The position numbers were made by a program, and so were the translations under genes. Below the pieces are notes generated by a model. That model saw only the letters and a list, made by a program, of their open reading frames with translations, searched no databases and had not been told where the DNA came from. DNA of 64,000 bases from a bacterium (GTDB taxonomy: Bacteria; Desulfobacterota; Binatia; DP-6), in NCBI GenBank assembly GCA_026129405.1, contig JAHCID010000001.1, forward strand, positions 899,237-963,236. The letters run 5' to 3'. This document shows, in pieces, positions 25,171 through 34,622 of the stretch. Every line of letters starts with the position of its first letter. Position 1 is the first letter of the stretch.

Positions 25171-26133
25171 GTGTCCGCCGCCGCGCCGCGCGTCTCGGTC
25201 GTCGTGCCGAACTACAACTACGCGGCGCTGCTGCCGGAGCGGATGCGGAGCATCCTCGCGCAGACGCGCCGGGACTTCGAGGTCATCCTGCTCGACGACG
25301 CGTCCACCGACGACAGCGTCGCGGTGCTGGAGCAGTACGTCGATCCGCCGCGCGTCCGCCTGGTGCGCAACGCGGAGAACGGCGGCAATCCGTTCCGGCA
25401 GTGGGCGCGCGGCATCGCGCTCGCCCGCGGCGCGTACGTGTGGATGGCCGAGGCCGACGACAGCGCCGATCCGCGGCTGCTCGCGCGCTGCGCAGGCGTG
25501 CTCGACGCCCACCCGAACGTCGGGCTCGTCCACTGCGCCTTCCGGCGGCTCGACGCGCGCGGCGTCGCCGAGGACCTGTCCGGCGTCTGGTGGCGCGACC
25601 TCGATGCGGAGCGTTGGCGCCGCGACCACGTCGCGCCGGGCGCCGAGGAGCTGCGCTGGCTGGCGTGCTGGAACGTGATCTCGAGCGCCAGCGGCGTCGT
25701 CTTCCGGCGCGCCGTGTACGACGCCGCCGGCGGCGTCGACCCGTCGTTCCGTCTCGCCGGCGACTGGGACCTGTGGGTGCGCATGGCACGGCTCGCCGAC
25801 GTCGGCTTCGTGGCCGAGCCGCTGAACCTCTGGCGCTGGCACGGCGGTAGCGTGCGCGCGACGGCGGCGCGCAGCGGCGAGGAGCAGCGTGAGGTCGAGC
25901 GCGTGCTCGCCGGGCTCGCGCGGGCGAGCGGCGCCGCGCCGGAGACGCTGCTCGCGAGCTATCATCGCCGCCACGCCGAGAGCGCGCTGCGCTGGCGCAA
26001 CGCGCCGCTCGCCCGCAAGCACGCCGCCGCGCTGCTGCGCCGCCGCCCGCTCGACGGCGACACCTGGCGCATCCTGCTGCGCAGCGGCCTGCTCCTGGCC
26101 CGGACCGGCCTGCGCCCGTCGCGGGCGGGCTGA
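25171..26133 (+). CDS. Glycosyltransferase family 2 protein
   Basis: 320 residues from a GTG at 25171, chosen because the GT-A fold begins at once (RVSVVVPNYNYAALLPERM). The nucleotide-sugar residues LLDDAS and the acidic AEADDSAD are visible, as are the later GDWDLWVRMA and a C-terminal helical part. It transfers an activated sugar, probably to a surface polysaccharide or to a modified protein. It is the first of three glycosyltransferase genes in one direction, with 7 bases to the next gene. Confidence 0.85.
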   Translation: MSAAAPRVSVVVPNYNYAALLPERMRSILAQTRRDFEVILLDDASTDDSVAVLEQYVDPPRVRLVRNAENGGNPFRQWARGIALARGAYVWMAEADDSADPRLLARCAGVLDAHPNVGLVHCAFRRLDARGVAEDLSGVWWRDLDAERWRRDHVAPGAEELRWLACWNVISSASGVVFRRAVYDAAGGVDPSFRLAGDWDLWVRMARLADVGFVAEPLNLWRWHGGSVRATAARSGEEQREVERVLAGLARASGAAPETLLASYHRRHAESALRWRNAPLARKHAAALLRRRPLDGDTWRILLRSGLLLARTGLRPSRAG

Positions 26134-26140
26134 CGCGCGC

Positions 26141-27070
26141 ATGCCGCCGCGGATCAGCGCCATCGTCTGCACGCAGGATCGTGCGGCGTACCTCGCGAAG
26201 GCCCTGCGCAGCCTCGCCGCGCAGACGCTCGTCCCGGACGCCTACGAGGTCGTGGTCGTCGACAACGCCTCGCGCGACGAGACCCCGGCCGTGATCGCCG
26301 CGGCGGCGCGGGGCGCGGTGCCGCTGATCGCCGTCCACGAGGCCCGGCGCGGCCTCGCGCACGCACGCAACGCCGGCCTGCGAGCGGCCGGCGCGCCCTT
26401 CGTCGCCTATCTCGACGACGACGCGATCGCCTCGCCGGCCTGGCTCGCAACGCTGCTCGCCGTCTTCGAGGAGGAGCGGCCGACGCCCGGCTGCGCCGGC
26501 GGCCGCGTCGACCCGATCTGGGAGGCGCCGCGCCCGGCGTGGCTGTCGGACGCGCTGCTGCCGTACCTGACGGTGGTCGACTGGACGCCGGCGCCGGGCG
26601 TGCTCGAGGAGCCGCGCTACATCGCGGGCGCGAACCTCGCCTTCGCGCGTGCGGCGCTGGAGGCGGTCGGCGGCTTCGCGCCCGAGCTCGGGCGCGTCGG
26701 CTCGGTGCTGCTGTCGAACGAGGAGATCCTGGTCGAGCGCCGCCTGCGCCGGCGCGGCTACACCTGCTACTACCACCCCGCCGCCGCGGTGGCGCACCAC
26801 GTGCCGGCGAGCCGTCTCGACCGCCGCTGGTTTCTCGACCGCTTCTGGTGGCAGGGCGTCTCCGACGCGGTGCTGGAGACGCTCGACGACCGCCGCCCCG
26901 CGTGGCGCCGGATCGCGCGCGGCATGCGCCGCGGCCTCCTGCCGGCGCTGCGCGGCTGGCGCCCGGGCGGCGCGGCGTCGGCGCATCCGGCCGCGTTCCT
27001 CGCCGCCTGCCAGGCGCGACACGACCTCGCCTACGGCCTCGGGCTGCTGCGCGGCGCCCGGCGGGGGTGA
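26141..27070 (+). CDS. Glycosyltransferase family 2 protein
   Basis: 309 residues. The N-terminal GT-A domain has ISAIVCTQDRAAYLAKALRS, VVVVDNASRDET, and a DxD-like YLDDDAIA. The acceptor part contains YIAGANLAFARAAL, ERRLRRRGYTCYYHP and an Arg-rich end. The sequence differs from the first glycosyltransferase enough to act at another step. It begins 7 bases after that gene and 51 bases before the GT4 gene, so all three should be cotranscribed. Confidence 0.87.
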   Translation: MPPRISAIVCTQDRAAYLAKALRSLAAQTLVPDAYEVVVVDNASRDETPAVIAAAARGAVPLIAVHEARRGLAHARNAGLRAAGAPFVAYLDDDAIASPAWLATLLAVFEEERPTPGCAGGRVDPIWEAPRPAWLSDALLPYLTVVDWTPAPGVLEEPRYIAGANLAFARAALEAVGGFAPELGRVGSVLLSNEEILVERRLRRRGYTCYYHPAAAVAHHVPASRLDRRWFLDRFWWQGVSDAVLETLDDRRPAWRRIARGMRRGLLPALRGWRPGGAASAHPAAFLAACQARHDLAYGLGLLRGARRG

Positions 27071-27121
27071 CCGCCACGGCTGGATCGCGTCCCGCCGAGA
27101 TGCGAAGGGACGCCGGGCGCG

Positions 27122-28297
27122 ATGCGCATCCTCGTCCTCTCGAACACGCCGTTCGCCCCGCCGACGGCCGGCAACCGCCGCCGCATCCACGACATGCTCG
27201 CCTGGCTGCGCGCGCGCGGCGCCGCGGTCGCGATGCTGATGCTGCCGGCGGAGGATCGCGGCGAGTGGGACGTCGCGGCGATGCGCACCGGGCTCGACGC
27301 CTTCGAGATCGCCGAGGAGATCGCGCCGCCGCGGCCGAGCCGGCCCGAGCGCCTGCTGCGACGGCTGGCGCCGACGCTGCCGCATCGCCCAGACGGCTGG
27401 TGCCCGCCGGCGTTCCGCGACCGCGCCGCCCGCTTCGCGGCGGCGTGGCGGCCGGACGTCGTCCTCGTCGAGTACGTCTTCCTCTCCGCCTGCATCCCCG
27501 CGCTGCGCGCGCTCGCGTCTCCGCCGCGCGTGGTGATCGATACGCACGACCTGATGCACCGGCGGGTCGCCGCCTACGGCGAGGCCGGGCTGCGCGCGCA
27601 ATGGTTCCACACCACGCGCGGCGCCGAGCGCCGCGGGCTCGCGCGCGCCGACCTCGTGCTCGCCATCCAGGAGGACGACGCGCGCGTCCTCCGCACCCTG
27701 GTGCGGCCGGACGCCGTGCTGACGGTGCCGCACGCGCAGCCGGTCGCGCCGGCGCCGCTCGCCGCCGCGACGAGCCAGTGTCTCGTCGCCGCGTCGTACA
27801 ACGACATCAACGTCGTCGGCCTCGAATGGCTGCTGCGCGAGGTGTGGCCGCGCCTGCGCGCCGCGCTGCCGGCCGCGGAGCTCGTCGTGTGCGGCAACGT
27901 CATCGCGAAGATCGGCGTGCGGCCGGCGGGGGTCGCGTTCCGCGGCGTGGTGCCGTCGCTCGACGACGCCTACGCGGCGAGCCGCGTCGTCCTCGTGCCC
28001 GTGCCGAGCGGCACGGGGCTCAAGGTGAAGCTGGTCGAAGCGCTGTGCCACGGGCGGCCGGTCGTGACCACGCCGGCGGGCGCGGCGGGCGTCGATGCGG
28101 GGGAGGGCACGGGCGTCGCCGTCGCGGCGGACGCGGAGGCGTTCGTCGCGGCGACGCGACGGCTGCTCGAGGACGAGGTCGCCTGGCGTGCGGCCGCCGG
28201 CGCCGCCGCGGCGCACGCACGGCGACGGTTCGCGCCGGACGCGGCGTTCGCGCCCCTGTGGGACGCGCTCGAAGGCCGCGTGCGGCGCGACGATTAG
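27122..28297 (+). CDS. Glycosyltransferase family 4 protein
   Basis: 391 residues of GT-B fold. The N-terminal domain starts MRILVLSNTPFAPPTAGNRR, which ends in the Gly/Asn-rich loop. The C-terminal nucleotide-sugar domain has VPSGTGLKVKLVEALCHGRP with the E-x7-E type ligands of the family, then VVTTPAGAAGVD. Neither a membrane segment nor a signal is present, so it acts at the cytoplasmic face. It completes a three-gene glycosyltransferase unit with no flippase or polymerase beside it. Confidence 0.87.
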   Translation: MRILVLSNTPFAPPTAGNRRRIHDMLAWLRARGAAVAMLMLPAEDRGEWDVAAMRTGLDAFEIAEEIAPPRPSRPERLLRRLAPTLPHRPDGWCPPAFRDRAARFAAAWRPDVVLVEYVFLSACIPALRALASPPRVVIDTHDLMHRRVAAYGEAGLRAQWFHTTRGAERRGLARADLVLAIQEDDARVLRTLVRPDAVLTVPHAQPVAPAPLAAATSQCLVAASYNDINVVGLEWLLREVWPRLRAALPAAELVVCGNVIAKIGVRPAGVAFRGVVPSLDDAYAASRVVLVPVPSGTGLKVKLVEALCHGRPVVTTPAGAAGVDAGEGTGVAVAADAEAFVAATRRLLEDEVAWRAAAGAAAAHARRRFAPDAAFAPLWDALEGRVRRDD

Positions 28298-28303
28298 CGG
28301 TGC

Positions 28304-28690
28304 TCAGGAGAAGTCGGTGAGCGACTTGCGCGTCGCGCTCCGGCGCGGGTCGAGGCGCTCCTGGCAGGAGGCGCAGCGGCTCGTCCAGGGGATCGCTTCC
28401 AGGCGCGCCGGCAGGATCGGCTCCTCGCAGTCGGCGCAGAGGCCGAAGAGGTCCGGGTCGCGCGCCAGCCGGTCGAGCGCACCGGCGATCTCGCGCAGCC
28501 GCTCCGCCTGGCCCTGGTTGCGCTTCGAGGCCAGCACCTGGTGCATCTCGCTCAGCGCCTGGGCGTCCTCGTCGCTGGTCGAGGCGTGGTCGGTGCGGTT
28601 CGGCTCGATGCGCGCCGGGTCGCGGCCGATGGTCTCGTCGCGCAGCGCCTCGAGACGCTGCTTCCACCGCGCCCGCTCGGGATCCGTCAC
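28304..28690 (-). CDS. DksA/TraR-type zinc finger protein
   Basis: 128 residues from a GTG at 28690 with ggagg six bases upstream (an upstream in-frame ATG at 28726 is less likely). A coiled-coil helical pair (residues 5-75) is followed by a C4 zinc finger, Cys85-x2-Cys88 and Cys106-x2-Cys109 (GLCADCEEPIL, RCASCQERLD). Proteins of this class bind RNA polymerase through the secondary channel. The DksA-tip Asp pair is not obvious here, so it may be a TraR-like or stand-alone relative. The GTG overlaps the upstream stop by 4 bases. Confidence 0.8.
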   Translation of the reverse strand: MTDPERARWKQRLEALRDETIGRDPARIEPNRTDHASTSDEDAQALSEMHQVLASKRNQGQAERLREIAGALDRLARDPDLFGLCADCEEPILPARLEAIPWTSRCASCQERLDPRRSATRKSLTDFS

Positions 28691-29055
28691 GCCGTCCTCC
28701 GGGCAGCGGCGAGGCAGAGGACGCACACCAGCGCTTCGACCGTGATGAAGAGCGCCGCGAAGGCGGCGCCGTGCACCACCCAGGCGACGGTGCGCCCGAC
28801 CGCCGCCGCGCCGAGGAGCCCGGCGGCGACGTGCAGCAGGCGACGGCCGCCTGGCCGTGTGCCGAGCACCATGCAGAGGCCGCCGACGAGGAAGAAGGCG
28901 GCGAAGTCGCCCACCTGGGTGCTGCGCCCCATGCCGTCGAGCAGCGGCATGCCGAGGCCCTCCGCGGCCCGCGACGGTGCCACCAGCCAGCCGAGCCCCT
29001 GGAGCGTGAAACCCGCTCCGATCACGAGCGTGAGGACGCGCAGCGCGGTGGGCAT
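28687..29055 (-). CDS. Four-helix membrane protein, DUF4345-like
   Basis: 122 residues from the ATG at 29055, which has aaggaga about ten bases upstream. Four hydrophobic segments are seen (VLTLVIGAGFTLQGLGWLV, AFFLVGGLCMVLG, LLHVAAGLLGAAAVG, FAALFITVEALVCVLCL). A GDFAAFF loop and an Arg before helix 4 fit small membrane families such as DUF4345, but the assignment is by eye. The stop overlaps the DksA-type gene start, suggesting one transcript. Confidence 0.6.
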   Translation of the reverse strand: MPTALRVLTLVIGAGFTLQGLGWLVAPSRAAEGLGMPLLDGMGRSTQVGDFAAFFLVGGLCMVLGTRPGGRRLLHVAAGLLGAAAVGRTVAWVVHGAAFAALFITVEALVCVLCLAAARRTA

Positions 29056-29137
29056 TCGAGATCGTCTCCTTCCGTCGCGGCGGCGGGCCGACGCGCCCCG
29101 GATGTACGCGGCGGGCCGGGGAGCCCGCAAGGGCGTC

Positions 29138-29560
29138 TCAGGCGACGCGGGGTCGGGCCGACGCGACCAGGCCGGCGAGCAGGATCGGCAGCGCGACCAG
29201 GACGGCGTAGTGTTCGGGGGGATGATGGCCCGAGCTCTTCAGCACCCAGCCGTTCAGGGCGTGCAGCCCGCGCTCGACGAGGACCAGCACGTACAGCGTC
29301 GGCACGAGGCTGCGGTAGCGGAGCGCCACGAGGAGCATGGTCGCGCCGAAGACGATCTGCGTCGCACCCGCCCAGGCGAAGCAGCCCACGATGGCGGGAC
29401 GGCAGGCCCCGAGGTCTATGCCGGCGATCGTTCCGGCGCCGCCGTCGGGCAGGGCTATGTGGACGATGCCCGGGAGGATGGCGAGGATGCCCAGGATCGC
29501 GAGCAGGTGCGCGGCCCACGGGGCGCCGGCGTAGGCGTCGTTCGTCGAGGGGGCGAGCAT
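29138..29560 (-). CDS. Small membrane protein of unknown function
   Basis: 140 residues from the ATG at 29560. It has four predicted membrane helices (AAHLLAILGILAILPGIVHIA, GCFAWAGATQIVFGATMLLVAL, LVPTLYVLVLVERGLHALNGW, YAVLVALPILLAGLVAS). No family is recognised. It is divergent from the TetR gene, with only 32 bases between the two ATGs, so it is the obvious candidate for control by that regulator. The ribosome site is weak. Confidence 0.6.
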   Translation of the reverse strand: MLAPSTNDAYAGAPWAAHLLAILGILAILPGIVHIALPDGGAGTIAGIDLGACRPAIVGCFAWAGATQIVFGATMLLVALRYRSLVPTLYVLVLVERGLHALNGWVLKSSGHHPPEHYAVLVALPILLAGLVASARPRVA

Positions 29561-29575
29561 CGCTCGCGGGATATG

Positions 29576-29596
29576 GCATACCGTGTGGCGATATGC
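29576..29596. promoter_or_regulatory. Candidate operator for the TetR-type regulator
   Basis: GCATA at 29576-29580 and TATGC at 29592-29596 form an inverted repeat 11 bases apart in the gap between the divergent membrane gene and the TetR gene, overlapping the TetR start codon. TetR proteins usually bind such dyads in divergent gaps. The arms are short, so confidence is low. Confidence 0.35.
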
Positions 29597-30240
29597 GCGT
29601 ATCTCGCACGCTTCCCCCTGGCCGTGCGGCGGCCGTGAGCCGCCGGGCGACCCCCTCGGCACCGGCCCTCGACGGGCGCGTGCGCCGCAGCGAGCGCAGC
29701 CGCGAGGCCATCGTCGGGGCCCTCTTCGACCTGATCGGCGAGGGGGTGCTCCAGCCTACGGCGCGGCAGGTGGCCGACCGGGCGGGCGTCGGCATCCGCA
29801 GCGTGTTCCGGCACTTCTCCGAGATGGAGTCGCTGTACCGGGCGATGGACGGACGGCTCGAAGGCGAGGCGGTGCGGATCCTGACGGCGCCGGCGGCGAC
29901 CGGCACGCTGGCGCAGCGCGTGCGGGCCCTGGTGCGGCAGCGGGTGGCGCTGTTCGAGCGCATCGCGCCCTACAAGCGCTCGGCGAACCTGCTGCGCTGG
30001 CGGTCGCCGTTCCTGCAGCAGCGGCACCAGCGGATGCGCCGGGTGCTGCGCGACGACCTGTGCACGCGCCTGCCGGAGCTGCGGCGCGCGCCGGCCGACC
30101 GGCTGGAGGCCGTCGACCTCCTCACCAGCTTCGAGACCTGGGACGACCTGCGCGTCGATCGCCGCCTCGGGGTGCCGCGGGCGGCGGCCGTCGTCGAGCG
30201 CGCGGTGCTGGCCCTGGCGGCGCCGCGGACGTCGCGATGA
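29593..30240 (+). CDS. TetR family transcriptional regulator
   Basis: 215 residues from the ATG at 29593 (a GTG at 29635 is an alternative). The DNA-binding domain spans about residues 30-80: REAIVGALFDLIGEGVLQ, TARQVADRAGVGIRSVFRHF. The C-terminal ligand domain is helical and Arg/Leu-rich. The stop overlaps the sulfatase start (ATGA), so regulator and sulfatase are translated together. Autoregulation and control of the divergent membrane gene are likely from the layout, not shown. Confidence 0.85.
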   Translation: MRVSRTLPPGRAAAVSRRATPSAPALDGRVRRSERSREAIVGALFDLIGEGVLQPTARQVADRAGVGIRSVFRHFSEMESLYRAMDGRLEGEAVRILTAPAATGTLAQRVRALVRQRVALFERIAPYKRSANLLRWRSPFLQQRHQRMRRVLRDDLCTRLPELRRAPADRLEAVDLLTSFETWDDLRVDRRLGVPRAAAVVERAVLALAAPRTSR

Positions 30241-31892
30241 GGTGGCGGCGCCTCCTCGCCACGGCCGCCGGCCTCGTCGTCGTCGCCGGAGCCGTCGTCT
30301 GGCTGAAGAGCGACACGCTGCTTCTGCCGCTCCCGGGCCGGCTCGATCGCTGGCGTGATCCGATCGGTCCGACCGCGGCGGTGACCTGGGAGCCGGGGCC
30401 GGCCACCCCGCCCGCCGAGCGGCCGCCGAACGTGATCCTCATCGTCGCCGACGACCTCGGCTACAACGACCTCACCGTCGCCGGCGGCGGCGTCGCGGAC
30501 GGCGCGGTGCCGACGCCGCGCATCGACGCGATCGCGCGCGAGGGTGTCACCTTCGCGAACGGCTACGCCGGCAACGCCACCTGCGCGCCGTCGCGCGCCG
30601 CGATCATGACCGGCCGCTTCCCGACCCGCTTCGGCTTCGAGTTCACGCCGGCGCCGAAGCAGTTCATGCGCCTCGTCGCCTGGATGAACCGTGACCAGCC
30701 GCGGCCGCCGATCTACTACGGCGAGCGCGAGGCCGACGTGCCCCCGCTGGCGCAGCAGGGCATCCCGGCGAGCGAGATCACGATCGCGGAGCTCCTGCGC
30801 GACGCCGGCTACCACACGCTGGCGCTCGGCAAGTGGCATCTCGGCGAGGCGCCGCCGATGCGCCCGACCGCCCGCGGCTTCGACGAGTTCCTCGGCTTCT
30901 ACCAGGGCGCGGCCCTCTACCTGCCGGTCGACGATCCCTCGGGCGTGAGCTCCGTGCAGGACTTCGACCCGATCGACCGCTTCCTGTGGGCGAACCTGTC
31001 CTTCAACGTCCGCAAGGACGACGGTCCGCGCTTCACGCCCGGCGCCTATCTGACCGACTACCTCGCCGACGAGGCGGCCCGCGCGATCGCCGCGAACCGC
31101 CACCGGCCGTTCTTCATGTACCTCGCCTTCAACGCGCCGCACACGCCGCTCCAGGCGCTGCGCAGCGACTACGACGCGCTGCCGCAGATCGAGAACCACA
31201 CGCTGCGCGTCTACGCGGCGATGATCCGCGCGCTCGATCGCGCCGTCGGCACGGTGCTGGACGCGCTGCGCGCGAACGGGCTCGAGGAGGATACGCTCGT
31301 CGTCTTCACGAGCGACAACGGCGGCGCGAGCTACCTCGGCCTGCCGGATCTGAACCATCCGTATCGGGGGTGGAAGATGACGTTCTTCGAGGGCGGCGTG
31401 CACGCGCCGTTCCTCGCGCGCTGGCCGGCGAAGATCGCGCCGGGAACGCGCGTCGACGCACCGGTCGCGCACGTCGACCTCTTCGCCACCGCCGCCGCGG
31501 CGGCGGGCGCGCCGCTGCCGGACGACCGCACGATGGACGGGATCGACCTCGTCGCGCTCGCCCGCGGCGAGCCCGGCGCGCGCACGCACGAGGCGATCTT
31601 CTGGCGCTCGGGCCACTACCGCAGCGTCCTCGCCGACGGCTGGAAGCTCCAGGTCTCGGAGCATCCGCCGCGTACCTGGCTCTTCGACCTGACGAGCGAC
31701 CCGACCGAGCAGCACGACCTCTCGGCCGCGCGCCCCGACCAGCTGCGCCGCATGCAGGCGGTGCTCGCCGCCCAGGAGGCGCAGATGGTGCCGCCGGACT
31801 GGCCGTCGCTCATCGAGGGCGCGATCGTGATCGACACGCCGCTCGGCATGCCGGAGCGGCCCGACTCCGACTGGGTCGCGTGGCCGAACTAG
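30237..31892 (+). CDS. Membrane-anchored or secreted sulfatase
   Basis: 551 residues. One N-terminal helix (ATAAGLVVVAGAVVWL) gives a signal or anchor. Metal-binding Asp72-Asp73 are in IVADDLGYND, and the formylglycine motif is Cys116-Ala-Pro-Ser-Arg in NATCAPSRAAIMTGR. GKWHLG and VVFTSDNGG complete the active site. It belongs to the formylglycine-dependent arylsulfatase family and hydrolyses a sulfate ester outside the cytoplasm. No sulfatase-maturing enzyme is in the window. The stop overlaps the convergent kinase stop by 3 bases. Confidence 0.9.
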   Translation: MRWRRLLATAAGLVVVAGAVVWLKSDTLLLPLPGRLDRWRDPIGPTAAVTWEPGPATPPAERPPNVILIVADDLGYNDLTVAGGGVADGAVPTPRIDAIAREGVTFANGYAGNATCAPSRAAIMTGRFPTRFGFEFTPAPKQFMRLVAWMNRDQPRPPIYYGEREADVPPLAQQGIPASEITIAELLRDAGYHTLALGKWHLGEAPPMRPTARGFDEFLGFYQGAALYLPVDDPSGVSSVQDFDPIDRFLWANLSFNVRKDDGPRFTPGAYLTDYLADEAARAIAANRHRPFFMYLAFNAPHTPLQALRSDYDALPQIENHTLRVYAAMIRALDRAVGTVLDALRANGLEEDTLVVFTSDNGGASYLGLPDLNHPYRGWKMTFFEGGVHAPFLARWPAKIAPGTRVDAPVAHVDLFATAAAAAGAPLPDDRTMDGIDLVALARGEPGARTHEAIFWRSGHYRSVLADGWKLQVSEHPPRTWLFDLTSDPTEQHDLSAARPDQLRRMQAVLAAQEAQMVPPDWPSLIEGAIVIDTPLGMPERPDSDWVAWPN

Positions 31893-34570
31893 CTCGCCGC
31901 CGCCGCGTCCGTGCGCAGCCGGAGGAGCAGGGCATGCAGCGCGTCGGGATCGACCGGCTTCACCAGGTGGCGGTCGATGCCCGAGGCGGCGGCGCGCGTT
32001 GCGTCCTCCGTCCGCCCGTAGCCGGTGAGCGCGACGATGGGCAGGTGACGCGTCCTCGCGTCGGCGCGGATGCGCTGCGCGACCTCGTAGCCGTCCATGC
32101 CCGGGAGCCCGATGTCGAGCACCACGACGTCCGGTAGGGAGGCGGCGAGCTGTGCGAGGGCCGAGGGCCCGTCGCTCGCCACGCGCACCTGGTGCCCGAG
32201 CAGCTCGAGCAGCATACGCACGGCGTCCGCGGCGTCGGCGTTGTCCTCGACGAGAAGGACGCGCGAGCCGTGCGTCGTCCCGTGCGGCAGGCGAGGCGGG
32301 TCGTGCTCGTCCGGGTGCGACGCCATGACCGGCAGCACGACGGCGAACTCGCTGCCGGCGTCGCGCCCGGCGCTGTGCGCCGTCACCCGTCCGCCGTGCA
32401 GCTCCACCAGCCGGCGCACGACGGTGAGCCCGACGCCGAGGCCGCCGTGGGCGCGGTCGAGCGGGCGCTCGGCCTGCACGAAGAGGTCGAAGACGTGCGG
32501 CAGCACGTCGGCGGGGATGCCGGAGCCCGTGTCGCGCACCCGGACCACGACCTCGGCGCCGGTGGCGGCGCTGATCTCGATGCGTCCGCCGGCCGGCGTG
32601 TAGCGGCTCGCGTTTGCGAGCAGGTTGCCGAACACCTGTTGGATGCGGGCGACGTCCGCCTCGAGCACGACGGGCTCGGCGGGCAGCGACACCGCGAGCG
32701 TCTGGCCACGCTCCTCGACGGCCTGCGTCGCGGCCTCGACCGCGCGCTGCACGACCTCGGAGAGGAGCACGGGTTCGGTGTGCAGCGTGATCTTGCCCTG
32801 GGTCACGCGCGCGACGTCGAGGAGGTCGTCGACCAGACGGCGGAGCTGGTCCGTCTGCCGGTCCGCGATCTCGAGCGCGCGCTCGCGGTGGGCCTCATCG
32901 AGACGGGCGGTGACGATGGCGTTGCGCACCGAGGCGAGCGGGTTGCGCAGCTCGTGCCCCAGCATCGCCAGGAACTCGTCCTTCGCGCGATCGGCACGGC
33001 GGAGCGCGTCCTCGGCCTGGCGGCGCGCGGTGACGTCGTGCACGAAGACGACGAGCCCGAGGACGCGGTCGTCGACCACGTGCGGGACGTAGGCGGCTTC
33101 GATGCAGCGCGCCCCGCCCCGGGTGTATGCGACCTCGGCCTCGAAGCGCACGGCATGGCCGTCGAGGGCCCGCCGCAGGTGCGGCCCGAGCGTCTCCATC
33201 GCCGTCGGTCCCACCACGTCGCCGATGTGGCGACCGGTGACCTCCGAGAGCGGCAGCCCGAACCAGTCGGTGTAGCTCTCGCTGTTCAGGCGGTAGCGCA
33301 GGTCCGTGTCGAGGTAGGCGATGAGGACGGGCAGGCGGTGGACGATGGTCTGCAGCAGCGCCGTCTGCTCGCGCAGGACCGTCTCGGCCTGCATCCGCTC
33401 GGTCACGTCGAAGACGCAGCCGACGGCGCGCACCGGCCGGCCCTCCTCGTCGCAGAGCGGCGCGCCGACGCCCTCGAGCCAGCGCACGGGGCCGCCGTCG
33501 TCGGGTTGGATGCGGTAGCGTGCGTGGTACTCGCGGCCGTGGCGCATGCCCTCGAGCCTGCGCACCGTCTCGGCGCGATCCTCGGGATGGATCTGACGCG
33601 CCCAGCCGGCGACGTCGTCGTGCAGGCGGTCGGGGGGACGCCCGAAGAGGGGGCCGGTCTCGGCCGAGCCCTCGATGCGGCCGGTCGCGAGATCGAGATC
33701 CCAGATCGCCATGCGCGCCGCTTTGGCGACGAGGCGCAGGCGCTCCTCGCCCGCCTGGACCGCGTCGGCGGCGCGCTTCTCGTCCGTCACGTCTCGCGTG
33801 ATGCCGGCCATGCGCGGCGGGCCGCCGTGGCGCGGCGTCCACGTGCGGCCCCAGCTCGCGAGCCAGCGCTCGCCGCGCTCGGGGTGGTGGATGCGGAACG
33901 TCACGCGCAGGACGCTCGCCTCGCTGCCGAGCACCCGCGCGACGGCGGCGCGGTCGCGCGGATCGACGCCCTCGAGCCAGACGTCGACCGCGGGCGGCGT
34001 TCCGGGCGGCAGCCCGAGGAGGACGCGGTGGTGCTCCGACCAGCGCAGGTGGCCGGTGCTGCGGTCGAGGTCCCAGGTGCCGGCTTCGGCCGCCTGCTGG
34101 GCGACGAGCAGGCCCTCCTGGCTCGCTCGCAGCTCCTCTTCGACGCGCCGTCGCTCCTCCATCTCGGTCGCCAGCGCGGCCTGGCTGGCGAGCGCGCGCG
34201 CCGCGGCGTCCTCGGCCGCGGCCTGGGCGGCGCGCATTCGGGTCGTCACCAGGAGGACGATCGTGCTGGTGAAGCAGAACGCGCCGGCGCCGACGAGGTC
34301 GCCGGTCGTGGCGTAGCCGAAGACGCCGCGCGGTGGGACGAAGAGCAGGCCGACGCCGGCGAACGAGGCCGCCGCGGAGAGCAGTCCGGCGCGGGCCCCG
34401 CCGAACCAGGCGGCGAAGGCGATCCCGGCGTAGGTGGTGACGTACGGCTGCCGGTCCTCGAGCAGCGGATCGAGCGCGACGCGGAGGGCGAGCGCCGCCG
34501 CGGCGGAGCCGAGCGCTGCCGCGTAGGACAGCGGACTCTTCGCGACGACGGTACGGGACGCTGTCGGCAC
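31889..34570 (-). CDS. Hybrid sensor histidine kinase with response-regulator domain
   Basis: 893 residues. The start is a GTG at 34570. Residues 10-110 hold DUF4118-like membrane helices. A coiled coil and three PAS domains follow. HisKA has the phosphorylated His near 539 (MLGHELRNPLASV). HATPase_c has NLLANASRYTPAGG and DTGSGIP. A receiver domain with the phosphoacceptor Asp near 819 (VVVLDIGLPGMDGYEVAQR) ends the chain. No partner gene is beside it, so its output is unknown. No DNA-binding domain is present. Confidence 0.9.
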   Translation of the reverse strand: MPTASRTVVAKSPLSYAAALGSAAAALALRVALDPLLEDRQPYVTTYAGIAFAAWFGGARAGLLSAAASFAGVGLLFVPPRGVFGYATTGDLVGAGAFCFTSTIVLLVTTRMRAAQAAAEDAAARALASQAALATEMEERRRVEEELRASQEGLLVAQQAAEAGTWDLDRSTGHLRWSEHHRVLLGLPPGTPPAVDVWLEGVDPRDRAAVARVLGSEASVLRVTFRIHHPERGERWLASWGRTWTPRHGGPPRMAGITRDVTDEKRAADAVQAGEERLRLVAKAARMAIWDLDLATGRIEGSAETGPLFGRPPDRLHDDVAGWARQIHPEDRAETVRRLEGMRHGREYHARYRIQPDDGGPVRWLEGVGAPLCDEEGRPVRAVGCVFDVTERMQAETVLREQTALLQTIVHRLPVLIAYLDTDLRYRLNSESYTDWFGLPLSEVTGRHIGDVVGPTAMETLGPHLRRALDGHAVRFEAEVAYTRGGARCIEAAYVPHVVDDRVLGLVVFVHDVTARRQAEDALRRADRAKDEFLAMLGHELRNPLASVRNAIVTARLDEAHRERALEIADRQTDQLRRLVDDLLDVARVTQGKITLHTEPVLLSEVVQRAVEAATQAVEERGQTLAVSLPAEPVVLEADVARIQQVFGNLLANASRYTPAGGRIEISAATGAEVVVRVRDTGSGIPADVLPHVFDLFVQAERPLDRAHGGLGVGLTVVRRLVELHGGRVTAHSAGRDAGSEFAVVLPVMASHPDEHDPPRLPHGTTHGSRVLLVEDNADAADAVRMLLELLGHQVRVASDGPSALAQLAASLPDVVVLDIGLPGMDGYEVAQRIRADARTRHLPIVALTGYGRTEDATRAAASGIDRHLVKPVDPDALHALLLRLRTDAAAAS

Positions 34571-34622
34571 GGCTCGGCGCGCGAACCGTATCGGCGTTCC
34601 CGCAGGCCGACAAGACCACGTG

